Position numbers and translations under genes: made by a program
Assembly (NCBI RefSeq): GCF_014673495.1
Contig: NZ_CP051006.1
Coordinates: 5,642,001 to 5,706,000, forward strand
From: Streptomyces griseofuscus
Lineage (GTDB): Bacteria > Actinomycetota > Actinomycetes > Streptomycetales > Streptomycetaceae
Direction: 5' to 3'
Length of the DNA: 64,000 bases
Shown: in pieces, positions 23,483 to 31,650 of the stretch
Layout: the number at the start of each line of letters is the position of its first letter
How positions within the stretch are numbered: position 1 is the stretch's first letter
Notes under the pieces: generated by a model
Told to the model about the DNA's origin: nothing
Seen by the model: the letters and a program-made list of their open reading frames with translations, nothing else
Database searches by the model: none

Positions 23483-24514
23483 ATGGGGAACTCAATGTCG
23501 TTCATCGGCCGTGACATGGCTGTCGACCTCGGGACCGCCAACACGCTGGTGTACGTCAGGGGTCGCGGAATCGTGCTCAACGAGCCGTCCGTCGTCGCGA
23601 TCAACACCAACACCGGTGGCATCCTGGCGGTCGGCGCCGAAGCGAAGAAGATGATCGGCCGGACGCCGGGGAACATCGTGGCGGTCCGGCCGCTGAAGGA
23701 CGGCGTCATCGCCGACTTCGAGATCACCGAGCGGATGCTGCGCTACTTCATCCTGAAGATCCACAAGCGCCGGTATCTGGCCCGCCCGCGCGTCGTGGTC
23801 TGTGTGCCCTCGGGCATCACGGGCGTCGAGCGCCGCGCGGTCATCGAGGCCTCCAGCCAGGCGGGCGCCCGCCAGGTGCACATCATCGAGGAGCCCATGG
23901 CCGCGGCCATCGGCTCCGGCCTGCCGGTCCATGAGGCCACGGGCAACATGGTGGTGGACATCGGCGGCGGCACCACGGAGGTCGCGGTCATCTCCCTCGG
24001 CGGCATCGTCACCGCCCAGTCGATCCGGGTGGCGGGCGACGAGCTGGACAACGCGATCATCCAGTACATCAAGAAGGAGTACAGCCTTCTCCTGGGTGAG
24101 CGCACCGCCGAGCAGATCAAGATCACCATCGGTTCCGCGTACGCACTCGACTCCGACGAGCACACCGAAGTCCGCGGCCGGGACCTGGTGTCCGGGCTGC
24201 CCAAGACCGTCGTCATCTCGGCCGCCGAGGTCCGCAAGGCGATCGAGGAGCCGGTCAACGCGATCGTGGACGCGGTCAAGACGACCCTCGACAAGTGCCC
24301 GCCGGAGCTGTCCGGCGACATCATGGACCGGGGCATCGTGCTGACCGGCGGCGGCGCCCTGCTGCGCGGCCTGGACGAGCGGCTGCGCCGCGAGACCGGT
24401 ATGCCGATCCATATCGCCGAGGACCCGCTGGACAGCGTGGCGCTCGGATCCGGAAAGTGCGTCGAGGAGTTCGAGGCGCTCCAGCAGGTTCTGGACGCGC
24501 AGCCGCGTCGATGA
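23483..24514 (+). CDS. mreB: Rod-shape / spore-wall actin homolog MreB
   Basis: A 343-residue bacterial actin. Phosphate-1 motif DMAVDLGTANTLVYVRG, phosphate-2 MVVDIGGGTTEVAVISLGG (about residue 157), adenosine motif GIVLTGGGALLRGLDERL (about 289). In Streptomyces, MreB assembles at sporulation septa and directs spore-wall synthesis (established). The start may be ATG 23483 or ATG 23495; GGGGAA at 23486-23491 would serve the second and gives the common MSFIGRDMAVD terminus. First gene of the mre cluster; a hairpin at 24529-24564 separates it from mreC. Confidence 0.97.
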   Translation: MGNSMSFIGRDMAVDLGTANTLVYVRGRGIVLNEPSVVAINTNTGGILAVGAEAKKMIGRTPGNIVAVRPLKDGVIADFEITERMLRYFILKIHKRRYLARPRVVVCVPSGITGVERRAVIEASSQAGARQVHIIEEPMAAAIGSGLPVHEATGNMVVDIGGGTTEVAVISLGGIVTAQSIRVAGDELDNAIIQYIKKEYSLLLGERTAEQIKITIGSAYALDSDEHTEVRGRDLVSGLPKTVVISAAEVRKAIEEPVNAIVDAVKTTLDKCPPELSGDIMDRGIVLTGGGALLRGLDERLRRETGMPIHIAEDPLDSVALGSGKCVEEFEALQQVLDAQPRR

Positions 24515-24528
24515 CACGGCGCATCGAT

Positions 24529-24564
24529 TCCGCCGTACGAGACGTTCTCCTCTCGTACGGCGGA
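24529..24564 (+). terminator. Hairpin between mreB and mreC
   Basis: TCCGCCGTACGAG / CTCGTACGGCGGA, 13-bp perfect stem with a 10-nt loop and no T-run. It may partly terminate mreB transcripts or protect their 3' ends, uncoupling mreB levels from mreCD-pbp2-rodA. Confidence 0.65.
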
Positions 24565-24680
24565 TCGTTGATATAGAGGCATAAGCTCCCCCAATGGGCC
24601 GCTTGGATTTGCGCCGTACCTTTCGCGCTTTTCCGGTGGTCCGATGAATTCCTACTTGAGGAAGGGCACGGCCGCCGCAC

Positions 24681-25691
24681 GTGAGGGACACCAAAGAGAG
24701 CCGGCTGCTCCTGGTCCTGCTGATCGCCATCGCGTTCGCGTTGATCACCGTGGATATCCGAGGGGGCCGGAACTCCCCGGTCGACGGTGCCCGGCAGGCC
24801 GCGGCCACCGTGTTCGGCCCGGTGGAGGACGGACTGTCCTCGGCGGTCGACCCGGTCGGCAACGCCGTCTCCGCGATCCGCGACTCGGGCGAACGGCACA
24901 GCAGGCTCGCCACGCTGGAGAAGGAGAACGCGGCCCTCAAGGCGAAGCTCGGCAGCGACGACCGCAGCCGCAGCCGCCTCAACCAGCTCGACAGCATGAT
25001 GAAGCTCGCCGGTGAGGGCCAGTACGGCATCAAGGGCGCCCAGGTCGTCGCCATAGGGTCGGCGCAGGGCTTCTCCTGGACCATCACCATCGACGTCGGC
25101 GCGAGCGACGGCATCAAGCGGGACATGACCGTCCTGAACGCCGACGGCCTGGTCGGCCGGGTCACCACGGTCGGGCCCGACACGTCCACCGTGCTGCTCG
25201 CCAACGACCCGGACTTCACCGTCGGCACCCGGATGGAGGGCAGCGACGAACTCGGCTTCGCCTCCGGCCAGGGCGACCGCCCGCTGCGCGTCCAACTCCT
25301 CAACGGCAAGGCCGAGGTGAAGAAGGGCGACCGCCTGGTCACCTTCGGCTCGGAGTCCGACAAGCCGTTCGTGCCGGGGGTGCCGGTCGGTGTGGTCTCG
25401 CGTGTCGACCCCTCCGGCGGCGGTCTGACCCGCACCCTGTACGTCACCCCGTACGTCAGCTTCACCAAGCTCGACATCGTCGGCGTGGTCGTCCAGGCGC
25501 CGAAGAAGGACCCGCGCGACGAGGTCCTGCCGAGCAAGCCCAAGCCGGTCCCGACGCCCACGGTGACCGTCACGGTCACCCCGTCCACGGGCGCGAACCA
25601 GGGCGGCGGGCAGAGCGATCAGTCGCAGAGCGACCAGTCGCGGTCCGACCCGTCCCAGACCGACGAACCACAGACCGACCAGCAGCGGTAG
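24681..25691 (+). CDS. mreC: Rod-shape-determining protein MreC
   Basis: A 336-residue bitopic protein. Residues 7-25 (RLLLVLLIAIAFALITVDI) are the membrane anchor, about 70-108 is a coiled coil (HSRLATLEKENAALKAKLGS), and about 120-275 is the extracytoplasmic beta domain (GFSWTITIDVGASDGIKRDM, SGQGDRPLRVQLLNGKAEV). The C-terminal 55 residues are a Pro/Thr then Gln/Ser/Asp-rich low-complexity tail, an actinobacterial addition. MreC links MreB to PBP2/RodA. GTG 24681; mreD follows after 13 nt. Confidence 0.95.
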   Translation: MRDTKESRLLLVLLIAIAFALITVDIRGGRNSPVDGARQAAATVFGPVEDGLSSAVDPVGNAVSAIRDSGERHSRLATLEKENAALKAKLGSDDRSRSRLNQLDSMMKLAGEGQYGIKGAQVVAIGSAQGFSWTITIDVGASDGIKRDMTVLNADGLVGRVTTVGPDTSTVLLANDPDFTVGTRMEGSDELGFASGQGDRPLRVQLLNGKAEVKKGDRLVTFGSESDKPFVPGVPVGVVSRVDPSGGGLTRTLYVTPYVSFTKLDIVGVVVQAPKKDPRDEVLPSKPKPVPTPTVTVTVTPSTGANQGGGQSDQSQSDQSRSDPSQTDEPQTDQQR

Positions 25692-25704
25692 GAGCTCAAT
25701 CCCC

Positions 25705-26385
25705 ATGCGTGTCAACCGGATCCTGCTCTCCGTGCCGCTGGTCGTGGTCGCCCTGGTGATCCAGGTGAGCGTCCTCGCCCGCCTCCATCTGCCGGGCGCC
25801 GTCCCCGATCTGCTGCTCCTGACCGTCCTCGGCCTCGCCATGGTGTACGGCCATGTCGGCGGCGCCCTCGTGGGGTTCGCGGCCGGTCTGCTGGCCGACC
25901 TGGCCCCGCCCGCGGACCACGCGGCGGGCCGCTACGCCCTGGTGCTCTGTGTGACCGGCTACTTCGCCGGTCTGGTCAAGCCGGAGAACGGCCGGCTGAG
26001 GTCGGCGACCGGCCCGATGGCCGTGGTCGTCGCCGCCGCGATCGGCTCCACGCTGCTGTACGCCGGGGTGGGCGCCCTGGTCGGCGACACCGCCGCCCGC
26101 CATGTCGGACTGCCCGGACTGCTGTTCTCGGCCGCCCTGTACGACCTGCTGCTGGCCCCGTTCGTGGTACCGGCGGTGATGTGGCTGGCCCGCCGCTGCG
26201 ACAACGATCCGCTGGCCGAGACCACCGCCACCAGCGCCAAGGCGGCCGACATCTCCTCGGGCTGGCTGTCCTCCGGCACCGGGCTGCGCATCGGCAGCCA
26301 GCGCGGCGGCCTCGGCGCGCTCAAGGCCAAGGCCCGCACCCGCTCCGCCAGGGTCGGCCGGATCAAGGGGGTCAAGCGGCTGTGA
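25705..26385 (+). CDS. mreD: Rod-shape-determining protein MreD
   Basis: A 226-residue protein with about five to six membrane helices (RILLSVPLVVVALVIQVSVL; PDLLLLTVLGLAMVYGHVGG; ALVGFAAGLLADLAPPADHA). The G-x-x-A-G-L-x-x-D-L motif is typical for MreD. The C-terminus is a basic cytoplasmic tail rich in Arg/Lys (KAKARTRSARVGRIKGVKRL). TAGGAG lies 12-14 nt before ATG 25705. It completes the MreBCD complex that positions PBP2 and RodA. Confidence 0.94.
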   Translation: MRVNRILLSVPLVVVALVIQVSVLARLHLPGAVPDLLLLTVLGLAMVYGHVGGALVGFAAGLLADLAPPADHAAGRYALVLCVTGYFAGLVKPENGRLRSATGPMAVVVAAAIGSTLLYAGVGALVGDTAARHVGLPGLLFSAALYDLLLAPFVVPAVMWLARRCDNDPLAETTATSAKAADISSGWLSSGTGLRIGSQRGGLGALKAKARTRSARVGRIKGVKRL

Positions 26386-26558
26386 ACAGTTGTCAGGCCC
26401 CCGGAGAGCCCGGGCCATGCACATTCACTCGTACGGGTCGGCTGTCGCGGAACGCGGGCTCACAGACTGATCGTTCATCATTCGTACGCGCGCGGTCCGG
26501 TCGCACACACGCGCCGCGCGTCCGGACGTCCGTGCGCTGAGAGGGGGAGCAGCCCGCA

Positions 26559-28814
26559 GTGACCAACATCCCCGAGACCGGCCGGACCCCACGGGTCCAG
26601 ATCCGGCTCGTCGTGATCCAGATCCTCGTCCTCTCCCTGCTCGGCACGCTCGGCGGCCGGCTGTGGTACCTCCAGATCCGGGAGGGCGCGCAGTACCAGA
26701 AGGAGGCGTCGGGCAACCACGTCCAGCAGGTCGTCCAGCCCGCCGTGCGCGGCGAGATCCTGGACGCCCGCGGCGTGCCCCTCGCGGACAACGAGACCCG
26801 TCTGGTGGTCTCCGCCTCCCGCACCGACCTGCTCAAGCAGAAGGACGACGGCAAGGCGGTCCTGACCAAGCTGGCCGGGGTCCTCGGCATGCCGACCGAG
26901 GACGTCATGCAGAAGGTCCGCCTCTGCGACGCCAAGACCCCCCAGCCCTGCTGGAACGGATCGCCGTACCAGCCGATCCCGATCACCGACAAGGCCACGC
27001 CCCGCCAGGCCCTACAGATCCGCGAGCGCTCCGAGGACTTCCCCGGCATCACCGCCGAGCCCGAGGCCGTGCGCCGCTATCCGAGCCCCGGCAAGTCCAA
27101 CACCGCGCAGGTCCTCGGCTATCTCTCGCCGGTCACCGACGACGAGATCCAGAAGGCCAAGGACACCAGCTCGCCCTATCTGCGCTCGGACATGGTCGGC
27201 CGCTCGGGCCTGGAGCGGGAGTACGACAAGGAGCTGCGCGGCAAGGCCGGCGTGACCCGCTACGAGGTGGACAACCTCGGCCGGGTCATCGGCAAGGCCA
27301 AGTCGGACGCGGCCGAGCCCGGTTCGAACGTGGTCACCAGCATCGACTCCCGAGTCCAGCGCGTCGCGGAGTACGAACTGGACAAGGCGATGAAGGCCGC
27401 CCGCACCCAGTTCGACTCCATCACCGGTGAGAACTACAAGGCCGACTCCGGCGCCGTCGTGGTGATGGAGGCCAAGACCGGCCGCATCGTCGCCATGGCC
27501 TCGGCGCCCACGTACGACCCGAACGCCTGGGTGGGCGGTATCTCCGCCAAGGACTACAAGGCCCTCACCGGCAAGAACTCCGACTATCCGCTGCTCAACC
27601 GGGCCATACAGGGTCAGGCGGCGCCCGGCTCGACCTTCAAGGTGGTCTCCACGGCCGCCGCCGTCCAGGCGGGCTACGCGTGGGACGGCGGCTACCCCTG
27701 CACCAGCGACTACCGGGTGGGCAACCAGATCTTCAAGAACTTCGAGGGCGAGAACTTCGGCGACATCTCGCTGGGCCGCGCCCTGGAGGTCTCCTGCGAC
27801 ACCGTGTTCTACGGCATCGCGGACAAGGAGTGGAAGCGGGACGGCGGCATCAACCCGAAGAAGGGCCAGCCGAAGGACTACTTCTTCAAGACCGCCCATC
27901 AGTTCGGACTCGGCAAGCCGACCGGCGTCGACCTGCCCAACGAGGTGGGCGGCCGGGTCCCGGACCGCCAGTGGAAGCTGGACTACTGGAAGGCCAACAA
28001 GGACTCCTGGTGCAAGACCGGCAAGAAGGACGGCACCTACGTCGAGAAGATCGCCTACGAGAACTGCCTCGAAGGCGACAAGATGCGCGAGGGTGACGAG
28101 ATCAACTACTCCATCGGCCAGGGCGACACCCTCGTCACCCCGATCCAGGAGGCGATGATCTACGGCGCCGTCGCCAACGGCGGCACCGAGTACGTCCCGA
28201 CCATCGGCAAGGCGATCGTCAGCCCCGACGGCAGGACCGTCCAGGAGATCAAGCCCCAGGTGCAGCGCAAGCTGCCGATCACCCAGGCCACCCTCAAGGG
28301 CATGAACGACGCCTTCGCGGGCGTCATCACCCGGGGTACGGCCGCCTGGAAGTTCAACGGCTGGCCGCAGGACAAGATCCCGCTGCACGGCAAGACCGGT
28401 ACGGCGGAGGTCTACGGCAAGCAGACCACCTCCTGGATGGCCACCTACTCCAAGGACTACACGGTGATCATGACGATCGCCCAGGCAGGTACGGGTTCCG
28501 GTGCCTCCGGTGAGGCCGTGCGCAATATCTACAGCGCGCTCTACGGCGTCCAGGGCGACGGCTCCATCGACCAGAAGAAGGCGTTCCTGCCCGAGCCGCA
28601 GGCGTCCCTGCCGAAGGTCCGCACCGATGGCACCATCGTCGCCCCCGCGGTCCCCAAGGACGCGGCGAAGGACACCGAGGCCGCCCAGAAGAACAACCCG
28701 AGCAACGGCAGCGACCAGCAGCCCGCGGGCACAGCCCCGCCCACCGGCGACAACACCAACCACCGAAGGCGGCGGCCGCGCCGTAAGCGCGGAAGCCGGA
28801 GGATGCCCTCATGA
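26559..28814 (+). CDS. mrdA: Penicillin-binding protein 2 (peptidoglycan transpeptidase of the Mre complex)
   Basis: A 751-residue class B PBP. One N-terminal membrane helix (QIRLVVIQILVLSLLGTLGG), a PBP dimerisation domain (about 55-260), then the transpeptidase domain. The SxxK box is APGSTFKVVS (about residue 357), the SxD box is EVSCDTVFYG, as in E. coli PBP2, and the KTG box is LHGKTGTAEV (about 613). The tail is Pro/Gln/Asn-rich and ends in a run of Arg/Lys. GTG 26559 follows GAGGGGGAG. Its TGA overlaps the ATG of rodA (ATGA), so the transpeptidase and its glycosyltransferase partner are translationally coupled. Confidence 0.95.
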   Translation: MTNIPETGRTPRVQIRLVVIQILVLSLLGTLGGRLWYLQIREGAQYQKEASGNHVQQVVQPAVRGEILDARGVPLADNETRLVVSASRTDLLKQKDDGKAVLTKLAGVLGMPTEDVMQKVRLCDAKTPQPCWNGSPYQPIPITDKATPRQALQIRERSEDFPGITAEPEAVRRYPSPGKSNTAQVLGYLSPVTDDEIQKAKDTSSPYLRSDMVGRSGLEREYDKELRGKAGVTRYEVDNLGRVIGKAKSDAAEPGSNVVTSIDSRVQRVAEYELDKAMKAARTQFDSITGENYKADSGAVVVMEAKTGRIVAMASAPTYDPNAWVGGISAKDYKALTGKNSDYPLLNRAIQGQAAPGSTFKVVSTAAAVQAGYAWDGGYPCTSDYRVGNQIFKNFEGENFGDISLGRALEVSCDTVFYGIADKEWKRDGGINPKKGQPKDYFFKTAHQFGLGKPTGVDLPNEVGGRVPDRQWKLDYWKANKDSWCKTGKKDGTYVEKIAYENCLEGDKMREGDEINYSIGQGDTLVTPIQEAMIYGAVANGGTEYVPTIGKAIVSPDGRTVQEIKPQVQRKLPITQATLKGMNDAFAGVITRGTAAWKFNGWPQDKIPLHGKTGTAEVYGKQTTSWMATYSKDYTVIMTIAQAGTGSGASGEAVRNIYSALYGVQGDGSIDQKKAFLPEPQASLPKVRTDGTIVAPAVPKDAAKDTEAAQKNNPSNGSDQQPAGTAPPTGDNTNHRRRRPRRKRGSRRMPS

Positions 28815-30007
28815 CCGGCGCGAACAGCTTCTCCGTCTCCGGTTACGGACCCGCGCGGGCCGGCTGGACCAGGCTCTTCGCCCGCGACTCGCTCGCGCGG
28901 CGCCTGGACTGGCCGATACTGCTGTCCGCGATCGCCCTGTCGCTGATGGGCTCGATGCTGGTCTTCTCGGCGACCCGCAACCGCACCGAGATCAACCAGG
29001 GAGACCCGTACTTCTTCCTGGAGCGGCATCTGATGAACCTGGGCATCGGGTTCGCCCTGATGCTCGCCACCCTCTGGCTGGGCCACCGCGCCCTGCGCAA
29101 CGCGGTGCCGGTCCTCTACGGCGCCTCGGTCCTGCTCGCCCTGGTGGTGCTCACCCCGCTCGGCGCGACCATCAACGGCCAGCGCAACTGGATCGTGATC
29201 GGCGGCTTCTCCGTCCAGCCCGCCGAGTTCCTCAAGATCGCGATCATCCTCGGCATGGCGATGCTGCTGTCCGCGCGGGTGGACGCGGGCGACAAGCCGT
29301 TCCCGGACCACCGCACCGTGGCGCAGTCCCTGGGCCTCGCCGCCGTGCCCTGCATGATCCTGCTGCTGATGCCGGACCTCGGCTCGGTGCTGGCGATGGT
29401 GGCCATCATCCTGGGCGTCCTGCTCGCCTCCGGCTCCTCCAACCGCTGGGTGTTCGGGCTGCTCGCCGCCGGTGTGGTCGGCTGTATCGCCATCTGGCAG
29501 CTGCACATCCTGGACCAGTACCAGATCAACCGCTTCGCGGCCTTCGCCAACCCGGACCTCGACCCGGCCGGCGTCGGCTACAACACCAACCAGGCCCGCA
29601 TCGCCATCGGCTCCGGCGGACTGACCGGCGCCGGGCTGTTCCACGGCTCGCAGACCACCGGCCAGTTCGTGCCCGAGCAGCAGACCGACTTCGTGTTCAC
29701 GGTCGCGGGCGAGGAACTGGGCTTTCTGGGCGCCGGTTTCATCATCTTCCTGATCGGCGTCATCCTGTGGCGCGCCTGCCGGATCGCCCGGGACTCGACC
29801 GAGCTGTACGGCACCATCGTGGCCGCGGGCATCGTGGCCTGGTTCGCCTTCCAGTCGTTCGAGAACATCGGGATGACCCTCGGCATCATGCCGGTCACCG
29901 GTCTGCCGCTGCCGTTCGTGTCGTACGGCGGATCATCGATGTTCGCGGTGTGGGTGGCCGTAGGACTACTGCAATCGATCAAGGTGCAGCGGCCGATGTC
30001 GGCATAA
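28811..30007 (+). CDS. rodA: RodA-type SEDS peptidoglycan glycosyltransferase (Sfr)
   Basis: A 398-residue SEDS-family protein with about ten membrane helices that polymerises lipid II. Conserved blocks: GATINGQRNWIVIGGFSVQPAEFLKI, seen as NGQRNWIVIGGFSVQPAEF, then PDLGSVLAMVAIILGVLLAS, and QQTDFVFTVAGEELGFLGAG with the catalytic-loop acidic residues, and a C-terminal GLPLPFVSYGGSSMFAVW. The GQRNW form (rather than GARRW) is seen in RodA proteins. It pairs with the overlapping PBP2 gene. In S. coelicolor the same gene is called sfr (from memory). Confidence 0.95.
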   Translation: MTGANSFSVSGYGPARAGWTRLFARDSLARRLDWPILLSAIALSLMGSMLVFSATRNRTEINQGDPYFFLERHLMNLGIGFALMLATLWLGHRALRNAVPVLYGASVLLALVVLTPLGATINGQRNWIVIGGFSVQPAEFLKIAIILGMAMLLSARVDAGDKPFPDHRTVAQSLGLAAVPCMILLLMPDLGSVLAMVAIILGVLLASGSSNRWVFGLLAAGVVGCIAIWQLHILDQYQINRFAAFANPDLDPAGVGYNTNQARIAIGSGGLTGAGLFHGSQTTGQFVPEQQTDFVFTVAGEELGFLGAGFIIFLIGVILWRACRIARDSTELYGTIVAAGIVAWFAFQSFENIGMTLGIMPVTGLPLPFVSYGGSSMFAVWVAVGLLQSIKVQRPMSA

Positions 30008-30018
30008 GGGCTCACCAC

Positions 30019-30049
30019 GGCGGAGGGCGTCCTTGGGGCGCCCTCTGCC
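30019..30049 (+). terminator. Terminator of the mre-pbp2-rodA operon
   Basis: GGCGGAGGGCG / CGCCCTCTGCC, 11-bp stem with one G-T pair and a 9-nt loop, 12 nt after the rodA stop. Confidence 0.78.
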
Positions 30050-30068
30050 GCACCGGGCCGCCGCGCAC

Positions 30069-30074
30069 TAGATT
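30069..30074 (+). promoter_or_regulatory. -10 element of the CYTH/CHAD gene (leaderless)
   Basis: TAGATT followed by CGGTTC and ATG. No ribosome-binding site; predicted leaderless start. Confidence 0.5.
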
Positions 30075-30080
30075 CGGTTC

Positions 30081-31580
30081 ATGGCGGAGACGAAACGCGA
30101 GATCGAGCGCAAGTACGAGTCCGATGAGGGCGGGCTGCCCGACCTGACCGGCATCGGCTCGGTGGCCGCCGTACTCGACAAGGGCCTCGTCGAGCTGGAC
30201 GCCACCTACTACGACACCGCCGACCAGCGCCTCGCCGCCGCCTCCCTCACCCTGCGCCGCCGTACCGGCGGCTCCGACGCCGGCTGGCACCTCAAGCTCC
30301 CGGTCGCCCCCGGAGTCCGCGACGAGATCCGGGCCCCGCTCTCCGACACCCTCCCCGAGGAACTCGCCGCCCTGGTCCGCTCCCGGGTCCGCGAGGCGCG
30401 GCCGGTCCCGCTGGTCCGGCTGCGTTCCGCCCGGGACGTGCGCCATCTGGTGGACGCGGACGGCGCCCTGCTGGCCGAGGCGAGCGTGGACGCGGTGACC
30501 GCCGAGCGGCTCACCGGCGCGGGCGGGACCGTCCAGTGGACCGAGATCGAGGTGGAGCTGGCCGACGGGGGAGACCCGGCGTTCCTCGACCAGGTGGAGA
30601 AACGCCTGGCCAGGGCGGGTGTACGACCGTCCGCCTCGCCCTCCAAACTGGCCCGCGCCCTCGAACTCACCGGGGGCCTGCGCCGCCCGCCCGCAGCGCG
30701 CGCCGAGCCGGTCACCGCGGGCGACCATGTCCTCGCCTATCTCCGGGCCCAGCGGGACGCCCTGGTCGCCCTCGACCCCGCCGTACGACTCGACACCCCC
30801 GACGCGGTGCACCGGATGCGGGTCGCCACCCGCCGCGCCCGCAGCACCCTGCGCACCTTCCGTACCGTCCTGGACCGCGCCGTCACCGAGCCCGTCGCCG
30901 CCGAGCTGAAGTGGCTCGCGGGCGAGCTGGGCGTCGACCGCGATCGGGAGGTGCTGGCCGAGCGGCTGACCAGCGCCCTCGACGCCCTCCCGCCCGCCCT
31001 GGCCACCGGCCGGATCCAGGAGCGCCTCACCTCCTGGGCCCGGGCCGAGGGCGCCGCCGCCCCCGCCCACCTCACCGGCGTCCTGGACTCCCCCCGCCAC
31101 CTCGCCCTCCTGAACACCCTGGACGCCCTGCTCGCGGACCCGCCGCTGCGCGCGGCGGCCGCGCGGAAACCGAAGAAGGTGCTCGGCGCGGCCGTACGCA
31201 AGGACCTCGCGCGGCTCACCACGCAGGTCGAGCGGGCGCTGGCGCTGCCGCCCGGCACCGAGCGCGACCTCGCCCTGCACGAGGCGCGCAAGAAGGCCAA
31301 GCGCACCCGGTACGCCGCCGAGGCCGCCACCGACGCCCTCGGCGCCCCCGCCCGCGAGCTCACCGCCGCCATGAAGTCCCTCACCACCCTCCTCGGCGAC
31401 CACCAGGACAGCGTCATGGCCCGCCATACCCTGCGCGAGCTGGCCGCGGTGGCTCATGCGGCGGGGGAGAGCGCGTTCCCCTACGGGGTGCTGTACGGCA
31501 GGGAGGAGGCCCGGGCGGCGGCAGCGGAGGCCGAGCTGCCGAAGCGGTGGCGCAAGGCCACGGACCGCTTCCTCGGCTGA
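30081..31580 (+). CDS. CYTH and CHAD domain protein (polyphosphate/triphosphate-related)
   Basis: A 499-residue two-domain protein. The N-terminal CYTH domain (residues 1 to about 200) carries the ExExK signature (REIERKYES), LTLRRRTGGSD and further basic/acidic strands that line a triphosphate tunnel with metal ions. The C-terminal CHAD domain (about 220-495) is helical with conserved His: DAVHRMRVATRRARSTLRTF and LALHEARKKAKRTRYAAEA. Both domains occur in inorganic triphosphatases and in polyphosphate-granule-binding proteins. Probably a triphosphatase targeted to polyphosphate; specificity is inference. It stands alone between the mre operon and the radical-SAM gene. Confidence 0.92.
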   Translation: MAETKREIERKYESDEGGLPDLTGIGSVAAVLDKGLVELDATYYDTADQRLAAASLTLRRRTGGSDAGWHLKLPVAPGVRDEIRAPLSDTLPEELAALVRSRVREARPVPLVRLRSARDVRHLVDADGALLAEASVDAVTAERLTGAGGTVQWTEIEVELADGGDPAFLDQVEKRLARAGVRPSASPSKLARALELTGGLRRPPAARAEPVTAGDHVLAYLRAQRDALVALDPAVRLDTPDAVHRMRVATRRARSTLRTFRTVLDRAVTEPVAAELKWLAGELGVDRDREVLAERLTSALDALPPALATGRIQERLTSWARAEGAAAPAHLTGVLDSPRHLALLNTLDALLADPPLRAAAARKPKKVLGAAVRKDLARLTTQVERALALPPGTERDLALHEARKKAKRTRYAAEAATDALGAPARELTAAMKSLTTLLGDHQDSVMARHTLRELAAVAHAAGESAFPYGVLYGREEARAAAAEAELPKRWRKATDRFLG

Positions 31581-31650
31581 CCGTTCGGAGGAGGCTCCCG
31601 GGCGGGTTACGCTGGATGGTCACCCCTGTCAGCTCATGAAGGTTCGCGAG